Under the pieces are notes generated by a model, which searched no databases, had not been told where the DNA came from, and saw only the letters and a list, made by a program, of their open reading frames with translations. Source: Isoetes taiwanensis (Eukaryota; Streptophyta; Lycopodiopsida; Isoetales; Isoetaceae). Taken from it: a DNA stretch of 64,000 nucleotides. The translations under genes were made by a program, and so were the position numbers. Shown here piece by piece: positions 55,723 to 64,000 of this stretch. Numbering within the stretch: position 1 is the first letter of the stretch; each line of letters starts with the position of its first letter. The stretch is from NCBI GenBank assembly GCA_021234155.1, contig JAJEKV010000102.1:2476456-2540455 (forward strand). Reading direction: 5' to 3'.

Positions 55723-58495
55723 TACCTTGGCCCAGCTAGCTCCGTAATTGATTGCGGGAAGTAGAAATTGACACTATCAGCACCCAATGGCAAGACAATA
55801 GAAATAACAGGTAAGGGAGTCACCTCAATCATGCAATGCATATCTAGTAAGAAATTACTTAAGAGCATAAAGAGCGAGCAAGTAGCCTACATCTTCAAGC
55901 TCGAAATTAAAGAACCAGACGCAGAGGAGGAAAAGGAGGACAAAACATTGAGCAAGTTGCCTAAGCAGGTGTCAAGCTAGTTAAGGAATTCCATGATCTT
56001 TTTCCTGACGAGATCAAGGAACTTCCTCCTTACAGAGGAGTTGAGTATGAAATAGCACTTGAACCAGGTAGAAAATCCACAAGTAAGGCGCCCTTCAAAA
56101 TGACAGCTCAGGATTTGGCAGAATTGAAGAAGCAGTTGCAAGAACTGTTAGGCCTAGGATTTATAAGACCTAGTGTCTCCCCATTTGGGACACCCATCCT
56201 ATTCGTTAAGAAGAAAGATGGGAGCTTGAGGATGTGCATCGACTATCGTCAATTATAAGCACACCATCAAAAATAAGTACGCCTTATCGAGATCGGATGA
56301 TTTGATGGATCAGCTCTTAAGGTGCCAAAGTCTTCTCCAAAATAAATTTGAGATCGGGTTATCATTAGATCAGGATTAAGTAAAAAGACATCCACAAAAC
56401 TACTTTCAGAACAAGATATGACCACTATGAATTCACAATGATGTCATTTGAGATTGCCCAAGCCCCAGCAACCTTCATAAGGCTTATGAACGACATCTTT
56501 TGTGAGTTTCTGGACACATTTATCATCGTTTTCTTTGATGTCATTTTAGTATACAGCAAGTCCCTAGAGGAGCACGTGCAACAATTAAGGAAGGTATTTG
56601 AGAAGCTGAGGCGAAGCTGTCCAAATATCACTTCGCTACCACAAGGGTAGAGTATTTGGGACACATAATATCCAAAGTGGGCATCTCTACTGACCCTGCA
56701 AAGATTCAGATAGTAACTGAATGGCCATCACCGAAAAACATTCATGAGGTGATAAGCTTCTTGGGCTTAACAGGATACTACAGGAAATTTGTCAAGAACT
56801 TTGTCAATATAGCAGCCCCATTGACGGACCTCACCAAAGCAGAAAAGGTAAAAGATTAGATGGATCATTGGCACAAAAAATGCAAGCAGGATTTGAAAAG
56901 TTAAAGGAAGCATTGACAACTGCCCCAGTCTTAACACTGCTAGTTCCAGACAAAGATAAGTTGGTCACAACCGACGCTAGCAAAATTGAAACAGGAGCAG
57001 TCCTAATGCAGGAAGAAAGGGTCGTGGCATATGACTCTAGGAAGATAAATGATGTTGAGATGCGTTACCCGATCCATAATTAGAAACTGCTAGCAGCCTT
57101 AAAAGATTTGGAGACACTATTTGTTGGGAAAGAAGCTTCAGCTTGAAACAGACTGCCAAAGTCTCTAATACGTCTTCATTCAACCACATCTCAATCTAAG
57201 GCAGAGGAGATGGATGGAATTCTTGGAAGAGTATGAGTTTGAAATAGTGTACAAACCAAGGAAGCTTAACGTGGTTGTTGACGCTCCCTCAAGGCACCCC
57301 TTGACAATGAGAGTCCATTATAATGCCATATCAACACTCACCAACGAGTTTGGCAAAAAGATAGAGGAAACGTTGCCAATAGACAAGAACTTCAAGGAAG
57401 TATAGGCAAACCTTTCAAAGGAGGCAAGAACGGGTAAGGAAAGAGAGACCTTCAAACACTTCAAGAAAGAAGATAATCTTCTGTACCATAATAATAAATT
57501 GTGCGTGCCAGAGTCATCTGGAGTTAGAAAGTTAATACTCCACGACACGCACAATAGCCCAATAGCCGGCCACACAGGATTCATGAAAATCTACTTCAAG
57601 ATAAAAAGTAGATATTATTGGCCCAGTATGAAAAAGCAGATAGCAAGATATATCCGTGGATGTCAGCTATGTCAACAAACAAAAGCAAAACAGCTTTAAA
57701 TACTAGAAGCGCCAGAACTTCTGGCAGTGACAAATGCCAAGTCGGAGGTAACAAGCATGGACTTTATAACAGAGTCAGAACTCTAAGGGGCAAAGACGTC
57801 TTAATGGTCGTGGTCGACAAGTTGTCGAAGATGGCACATTATATACCCTGTCGAACCACCGATACGGCACTAGACACCGCCGTGCTATTCACAAAGAAGA
57901 TTTTTAGACTCCATGGAATGCCAAGGGAGATTATCTCCAACAGGAACCCGAAGTTCATGAGCGCATTTTGGAAGGACCTTTTCAACACCATCCAAACAAA
58001 GTTGTCTATGAGCACAGCGTATCATCCTCAAACAGATGGGCAGACGGAGCGCACCAATAGGATATTAAAGGACATGTTGAGAAACTGTGTCTGGAACAAG
58101 CAGTCCAAGTGGGATGATTACATCCATTTGGTAGAGTTTGCATATAATAGCACCAAGCAGGAATCATCTCAAATGTCACCACTTATGATCAATTATGGCT
58201 ACCAATACTTGACTCCATATACTTGGCATAACCCAGTGTCCAAGGTAGAAGTTTCTCAACAGATGTTAGCCGACATGCAACAGTTGATCGCAGAAATCAG
58301 AGGATACCTCCTAGCAGCAAGGAGCTGGCAAAAGAGCATAGCGGACAAGCATAGAAGAGTGAGAGAGTTCCAGGTATGGGACAATATTTGGCTGAAGATA
58401 AAGGTCTGCTCCAAGGTGAGCTGGAAAATAGTCAAAAGAGTAGGTAACAAATCCTACAAATTGGATTTACCAGCACACTTGAAAATACACAAAGT
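55722..58495 (+). mobile_element. Ty3/gypsy retrotransposon 2, pol region, decayed
   Basis: Same family as element 1 (shared QPHLNLRQRRWMEFLEEY, KLNVV and RHPLT blocks). It begins inside protease (LTLSAPNGKTIEITGK), then reverse transcriptase ([20 protein letters not shown], about 56160-56218), RNase H (TTDASKIETGAVLMQ, about 56968-57012) and integrase. The reverse transcriptase active site reads FFDVILVY, so the second Asp is Val. Several stops replace Trp or Gln by single transitions, for example KEV-TAG-A near 57402 and HN-TAG-K near 57082. Gag and the start of protease are missing. The homology ends at 58495, where an antisense protease fragment begins. Confidence 0.88.
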
Positions 58496-58529
58496 GATGA
58501 GATTGACTGCGCTACCTCCATCGATTTGA
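57618..58529 (+). pseudogene. Gypsy 2 integrase core, 303-codon open frame
   Basis: The integrase finger is readable just upstream in another frame (HDTHNSPIAGHTGF..CQLCQQTK, about 57540-57690). The core reads DVLMVVVDKLSKMAHYIPCR, LHGMPREIISNRNPKF, YHPQTDGQTERTNRILKDML and YIHLVEFAYNSTKQESSQMS, followed by WLKIKV and NKSYKLDLP. The second catalytic Asp block should be SDRDPKF, but both Asp are Asn here (AACAGGAAC), each explained by one G-to-A change. The catalytic Glu context is kept. The last 11 residues run into the antisense protease fragment, so the frame is open but would not be active. Confidence 0.8.
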
Positions 58530-58690
58530 ACATGGTTGACTTGCTGATTACCCACCGTGGCATGGACCGTGGGTGTAGAGGTAGCCACAGCCCCAACTAA
58601 AACAGTTGGGAGTGGTAACTGGTCCTTGAGAGCAGGACAGAGTTTTAAAATGGTTGCCAAGCTTAAAGGAATTTTGATCTTGGCGAGCCA
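58454..58690 (-). pseudogene. Antisense retroelement protease fragment
   Basis: On -, WLAKIKIPLSLATILKL..QQVNHVQIDGGSAVNLIT contains the aspartic protease signature D-G-G-S. It is in opposite orientation to both gypsy pol regions and breaks off abruptly at both sides, so it is an inserted or rearranged piece of another gypsy element. Confidence 0.65.
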
Positions 58691-58696
58691 CACCGT

Positions 58697-58985
58697 TCCG
58701 CAACAAAATGGTTTATCAAGTGCAAACCACACCTCAGCAACAATCGCACTATCAGCAGCCACCTCTTCAGGTGCAGCCCACGCAACTCTATCAGCAACAG
58801 GACCAACCACGGGGATCCAACCAACGTCCTCCTTTTGATCCTTCTAAAGCTCAGTGTTATCACTGTCAAGAATAGGGTCATACCACCACGGCATGTCCTC
58901 AACTTCCACAAGTTCAGGTACAGCTTCCTGGCACAAATCAGACCACATCAGTCCGCCTCACGGCTTACGCATACACCTAGAAACA
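58697..58985 (+). pseudogene. Gag zinc-knuckle fragment
   Basis: Gln- and Pro-rich VQTTPQQQSHYQQPPLQVQP is followed by CYHCQE-stop-GHTTTACPQL, a CCHC knuckle with a TAG where Trp or Gln is expected. It abuts the antisense protease piece, so the two cannot come from one unrearranged element in this orientation. Confidence 0.65.
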
Positions 58986-59236
58986 AAGCTCAAGAAACTT
59001 AGAGCAAAAAAGGAAGCAGACGCAAATGAAATGGATGGAGAAATGGGATTAAGACAAGAGGACTAGAGCACAGCAAATCAAAAGATATCGAGGAATGAAA
59101 AACCAAATGAAGGGGACATCGTGAGATACATGGAGTAAGAACAAATAGAGCAATTGGTACCACTGATGCAGCAAAGGTTGAATGGGACGAGACATTTATG
59201 CAAAAGGGAAGGAGGAAGGAGGGAAAGTCATGAGGT

Positions 59237-59745
59237 AAAAAAAAAATAGAATGAGAATGATTTTTTATCGTCCACCGAGGTCAATCGGCCTATGGGACCC
59301 ATAAGGAGCGCAGCAAACTTATTACTGTTCGGGTTAAAAAACCCCCGCCCCGAAGGGTTTTCGAGGGAAAAATCGTGGCAGTAATAAGAATGATGTCAAA
59401 CTGTACAAGTATACATCAATGTTTATATACATGTCAAGTGTGTGCCCGAGGACATAGCTGATCTTGCATGCCCATAACCTCCTGAAGATATGATCCCAGC
59501 ACCCGTACGGATGCTGTGCTCAATGTCACATGTAACGGCTGGCCAGGCCTGACCAACTCAGCATATCGTGTCCGAATTTGATCATATGCTGGACAACTTT
59601 GAAGGCTATGAGATTCATCCTCAATGACTCCCATTTGGCAACATTGACAGAGCCTGTCCTGGCGTGGCTCACCAATCCATCTGCCTGTCTCAATTCGAAG
59701 ATGATGTGAGCAAGCATAGGAAGTATCAAATGAAACTACAGCCAG
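59237..59745 (-). mobile_element. LINE 3' end with C-terminal zinc finger and structured 3' region
   Basis: Coding on - (about 59710-59434, unbroken) reads CSHHLRIETGRWIGEPRQDR, LCQCCQMGVIEDESHSLQSC and PAYDQIRTRYAELVRP, ending at a stop at 59434. The C-x2-C..H-x4-C finger after an IETGRW block is the usual end of many LINE ORF2 proteins, and it differs from the L1-type finger at 22.8 kb. The 3' untranslated part contains the hairpin 59318-59388, ends GGTGGACGATAAAAAATC and has an ATTCTCATTCTA-T(n) tail at 59237-59260. Reverse transcriptase and endonuclease are absent: a 5'-truncated copy. Confidence 0.8.
59318..59388 (-). repeat. LINE 3'-UTR hairpin (TTATTACTG/CAGTAATAA), copy 3
   Basis: CTTATTACTG and CAGTAATAAG form a perfect 10-bp outer stem. 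Inside, AAAACCCTTCGG and GGGGGTTTTTTAACCC can pair. It has the same plan as 23315-23374 and 35490-35554, with a different stem sequence. Confidence 0.7.
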
Positions 59746-59749
59746 GAGA

Positions 59750-62700
59750 GAATGGGGAGCACTTCTAACTAAACTAATGAACCGTGTAATCGCAGAAATA
59801 AATTAGCGATGACTAGGAACCCCATAACCCGCAGAACGAAATCAACAAATTTCAAGAGAAAAACAATGTGGAATGGACAAACAAATGAGCATCTCTCAAG
59901 TAAAAAACCTATGGTGCCAAGGACGCTACCATAGACTGCAAAGATAGAAATACATGGAATAGCCAAGCAAAGAATTAGACATTCGATTGAAGTTACTTTA
60001 TGCCCAAATGGATGCTCCCACCCTAAAGAATGAAAAATGTTAGTGAAAATGCTCATGTGCAAAGCGAACTCACCTGTAGAAAATGCAAAAACCAAAGAGT
60101 AAATTGGAATAGATAACCGTGAAAATAGTGTATCCCAATACATCCATCCATCGCGTTATTAAGGAGATATAAACCTCTGCCATTTACTAAACATGTCCAT
60201 GATTTGGCAACACTTGTATGAGGTGGCATATCATAAGTACTTGACAAGTCCAAGATGAGAGAATCAATGCATGGTTGAGCAATATCAAAACGAATCATTT
60301 AGCCAATAACAAGGGGGGCAAACGGGATTTGACAAGTGCGTGTACATATGTGCGTTATACAAATGAACTATTTTAGCCAATAAAATATAATATAGAATAT
60401 GCACTTAAAAAAAAAGAAAAAATAAAAAAAGAAAAAAAAAAGAACTATGTAATTACCGAGATAAATGCCAGGGCATAGCAGAAGATGCATGTACACATGA
60501 ACTGTAGAGCTAACGATAGAATATGTAATCTAAAACAAACTGCCTAGATAATGACATAAAACATGGCAAAGATGAGACTAGTGTGCATGCATGGACTACA
60601 ATTTTGAGGGAAATTTCCGATACCAAGCCAACTTAAGTAGAATACATCTTTTAAAAAACACCATATTAACAGAAAAACCATCGCATGATAAGACCAGAAA
60701 AACAAAGCTAAAAGATTGAGCCATCATAAATCCAATCTATCTTAGAATTGGGTACATGGTTATAGCACATATATAGACGCACTACTGGAGAATAGAGAAT
60801 ACTCAAGGAACAAAGAAATCCGCAATACGGAATACAATTTCAAGGAAAAGAAATATATAAACAAGTATGAGCTCAATTTAGGGCATTCGATAGCAAAAAA
60901 GCTTGAACCTGTACAAGTGGTCGAGGCACCCTATGTGCTAGACGCCGGACCGAGACTAAGATGTCAAACAACAATGAAATCTTAAAAATATAAAAGCTTA
61001 CGAGAAATGAAGCCTGATGTAGTTGAGTCGACAATATAAGCACCATTGAACACTATGTAAAATATACTTGCCTAATCCAAGATGAATGAAAAGCCATATC
61101 TCGTTCTTCAATAAACATAGTCTGTTAATGCCTGGGCCTTAAGCAACCTCGTGTTGAAGGGACAAGCCAAAGCCGGAACAACCATATCCAGTGGAAATAA
61201 CCAAGCAAACCATTAAGAAAACCATGCAACACGTAAAAATTGGGTGGGATACTGGCATCCAAAAATCCCCTTAGAACCAACAACCCTCATGGGAATACCT
61301 CAAACTAAGCCTGCCTCAAAGTGAAACACAAGCAAACCAAAATGCTTTCCACCCAAAAAAGCCTAACATTTATGACCTAACAACTCGACAAGTTTCATGA
61401 AACCATGTCCAAACAAATCAACCTATGCAACAAACTAAGAAAATAGGAAAACATGATATAAGAACAAGGATCGATTGTTCATAAAAAATACAAAAAGCAT
61501 CTAGGCTATGTTGTACTGGACACAGGAAGCATGACAACAGACCCTAGACTCAAAATGCCTCAAAAAACAATAAAGCCTTATAAAACCAAACCAAACAACA
61601 CAACATAAGGACACCTAAAGCATCTAAGCTATGCTTTCAATCTAGAAACATAAGACCCAAGACCTTAATCCAACCTTATCTAACTTAAAGGACAAACTGA
61701 AAGCAAGAACTCCTTTCCAACAAAACAAGATGACATGTTTAAAATACGAAATTGAGGGACACACACCCCAACCTATGAAGATCCAGCAAAAACAAGGGAT
61801 GAGCAGAGCAAGACCCCAGGCCAACATGCACCAAAAAGAACTATGTTATAAAAAATCCATCTCTTAGCTACCAACTACAAATAAGCCTAAGCAACATATC
61901 TTCACATAACCCACGCAAGCACTAGGCATCCAAGTAATTGATGGTGTAAGACCCAAGACTGACCCTAGACTCCAAGCTCATGCACATCAACGACAACTGA
62001 ACAAAGGAGAACCATCAAACAAGAGAATTGTCATCGAAATGAATCTAATAAAAGGGGGCACACATTCCAACCTGGCCAATACACGATCTCCAAAAAACAA
62101 GGGATTGATGGGCATAAACCCCGACCGACCACTCCGAGATAGAAAAGTTGAGGTGTTCGCATATTTACAACATAAAAAGTAGGTACTAGAGTTGTGCAAG
62201 CATGGGTAAACACAACTATACCTGGATGGACGAAACTAAGAAGGTTCAAAAACAACCCTAGACCAACAAAGCATCTAAAGAGATCTCTAACAACCAAGTC
62301 TGGCTCAAAGCAAGATATACAAGCAGAAAAATGCACTCCACAAAAACAACTTGACAAAATAAACAAGGCACAAACAGAACAACCTGGCAGACTACAAGTG
62401 CAACAAAAATCTTGGTTGCATCTGCAACAAAAAGTTTCTAAGGCATCAAGATCCAAAAAGATTAACAAACTTCTTCTCGATTCCAAGGTCCAAAAACATT
62501 GTCAACGGTTTACAAATTTCTCACCCATGAGTTGATGCCAACAAGATTCGAACCTGCATCTCCACAATAAGATACCAAAGGCACAACCAATGTATCCACA
62601 CAATAAAATATTAGTTTTATAAGCTAAATGTTTATTTTATTGTATTTATTACTGCAGAAACATAGCAAAAAGCATAAACCTGTACACAGATGCAGCCACC

Positions 62701-63226
62701 ACCCATAGATCTAACCTGCTCAAGGACGGTGGCCCACTTGCCCGAAGCAGTTTGAAAAACCGGGGAAGTCGTCCATATCCATCCATTTTTAAACGGCATG
62801 ACAAGCGAATCCGGTCCCAACACTAGCTATAAAGGGATTCGTTACCCTGCATGATCAGAGAAAAGCATCCACTCCAAGATGAGCTCAAACATAAACCAGG
62901 TTTCAACACAAAAACTGCCCTATTTCAGGTCGCAGATAAATGCAAGCAAACAAAGCTGGGTCCTGATTCATATGGCAAAAGCAAGAGATCATGCCAGGAC
63001 CAGCTAGATATGCTGATGTTGGACCCCCAACTCCAGCCCAGGCGAACCCAAGCAACCACCAAATGAGGAAGGAATTTAGAATTTTAGAAAACACTGTCAA
63101 TAAAGTTATGAATCTAGTAGAAGTGGGGATTGCAGATTGCTTGAATGCTAGAAAAGCTTGTGAAGTGATGCAGAATTAAGAGGGAGATGATCTAGTACTA
63201 AGTAGAAACTAAAGAAACCGCATAGA
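59750..63226. other. AT-rich region without a recognised gene; degenerate repeats
   Basis: Related phrases recur at about 400-500 bp intervals on + between 61260 and 62460: AC-CCTAGACTC, CACACACCCCAACCT / CACACATTCCAACCT, AAAACAAGGGAT, CCTGCCTCAAAGTG / TCTGGCTCAAAGCA. This suggests an old tandem array. The frames on both strands there (for example 62194-62535) are repeat translations. Near 62544-62553 the - strand has GGTTCGAATC, listed separately. Confidence 0.4.
62525..62610 (-). mobile_element. Possible tRNA-derived SINE head
   Basis: On -, TTGGTTGTGCCTTTGG (weak box A) is followed 20 bases later by GCAGGTTCGAATCTTG, a good box B. The sequence does not fold as a complete tRNA. Element length and tail are unclear. 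Confidence 0.3.
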
Positions 63227-64000
63227 TGTGACGTTCGGGGGCCGATTATCACGGTCCCGGGACATATACTATCTTGCCTGGTCAGCGTACCGCCACCCGT
63301 GGCGTGTGCGTAGCGTGCTAGCCCCCTTTAGGGGGCAACTTGCCAGAAATATGTGCAACTATTAATGTGCACATTTTCCAATGTACACGTTAATGTGGGC
63401 ACACATTTCCATGTGGACACTTCATGCCAAGTGGGCCACACCCATAGGTGCAATTAATGTGCACATTTTCCAATGTACACATTAATGTGGGCACACATTT
63501 CCATGTGGGCACATTTGGCCACCCTAGCCATTAAAGGCAAGTGGGCCCATTTCCAATTATCCCACATGCCAAAGGGATAATTGAAAACCCTAACCAACCC
63601 CTTGTCTATATAGGGTAGGAAACCCTAACTTGCCCAATTTAGATTCTAGGGTTTTAGAACTGTTTTGGTGCCCTCAACGGCCAGAAACCGCCTCCCGAAC
63701 TTCGCACGGGAGAATTGCATCCTTAGTTTCCCTTGATTGGCGTTTGTGGGATGGTTGAGCTCGGTCGGGAGGAGCCCCTCAAGGATCAGGGTATTGAGCC
63801 AATTAGATAGTCTAAACCCTATTTCGGTCCTTAGAATCGTTGGGTTTAGCCTCTTAGATTGCCCATAGCAGCTCTCTAGATCTCTAGATAGCGATTCTAA
63901 CTAAAGAACCTAACTCTATGTTGTAGATTAGATCTAGTTCTTTAGTTCTCTGTGAAAATATATGGATGATGTATCTCTATGAACTCCTTGTATTGGGAAG
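63227..64000 (+). repeat. LTR, second copy, cut by the window end
   Basis: It starts TGTGACGTTCGG and follows 51905-52645 to the end of the window, including the tandem subrepeat and TATA box (63606-63613). Upstream there is no adjoining polypurine tract (AAGAAACCGCATAGA). It may therefore be the 5' LTR of a further element or a solo LTR, rather than the 3' partner of 51905. Confidence 0.8.

Noticed and set aside
59769-60143. 124-codon hydrophobic frame on -
   Set aside because: Composition reflects AT-rich DNA; no motif, no neighbours, and it lies upstream of a truncated LINE.
62544-62553. tRNA gene at GGTTCGAATC
   Set aside because: No acceptor stem or anticodon arm can be drawn; at best a SINE head.

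Overview
This window looks like nuclear DNA from a land plant with a large, repeat-rich genome. I infer a seed-free vascular plant, most likely a fern. The grounds are introns with GT..AG borders, a plant organelle-type PPR gene with long P-L-S repeat arrays, a VAP27-type MSP-domain gene, and heavy loads of Ty3/gypsy, Mutator-like (MULE), LINE and SINE-like sequence. There are no bacterial features: no operons, Shine-Dalgarno sites or CRISPR. I found no rRNA or convincing tRNA gene. Species assignment cannot be proven from the window alone.

Layout. (1) 1-8.4 kb: the C-terminal exons of an Ulp1-like (C48) protease on +, then blocks of two tandem-repeat types, imperfect palindromes of GATTCC..GGAATC type and short GTAT..ATAC repeats. 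A decayed MULE transposase gene lies on - (4.6-7.2 kb) and retains its DDE-region motifs and a SWIM zinc finger. (2) 10.4-16.4 kb: a PPR gene on -, whose 3' half was tandemly duplicated (2.23 kb unit). The partial copy has an open 445-codon frame while the full-length copy is broken by frameshifts. (3) 17.36-21.81 kb: a non-autonomous MULE (Pack-MULE type) with 71-72 bp terminal inverted repeats and a perfect 9-bp target-site duplication. It carries exons of an unrecognised multi-exon gene on + and a BED-type zinc-finger fragment on -. (4) 22-38 kb: LINE remnants, an inverted pair of dispersed repeats, an intact small PAN-domain membrane protein gene (28.3-28.7 kb, -), the first two coding exons of a VAP27-like gene (32.3-32.6 kb, -), a 300-bp homopurine tract, a 160-bp GATA microsatellite and SINE/LINE tails. 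(5) 38.4-44.7 kb: a broken HAD/FCP1-like phosphatase, a small two-exon acidic protein, and several exon-like coding stretches I cannot assign. (6) 44.7-64 kb: two Ty3/gypsy pol regions in the same orientation. They are separated by a 1626-bp LTR (51905-53530), and a second copy of that LTR starts at 63227 and runs out of the window. Antisense protease, sense Gag zinc-knuckle and antisense LINE fragments are stacked behind the second pol.

How it fits together. Most of the window is transposon sediment, and most coding stretches are decayed. The best candidates for live host genes are the PAN-domain membrane protein, the VAP27-like 5' exons and possibly the PPR locus. The most interesting non-gene signals are the TSD-confirmed Pack-MULE, a shared 3'-UTR-like hairpin with apparent covariation in three repeats, the dispersed LINE/SINE 3' tail motif, and the palindrome arrays around the MULE/Ulp1 region. 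Single-base frameshifts are common in the broken genes. They could be real decay or residual long-read consensus errors, and the sequence alone cannot separate these.
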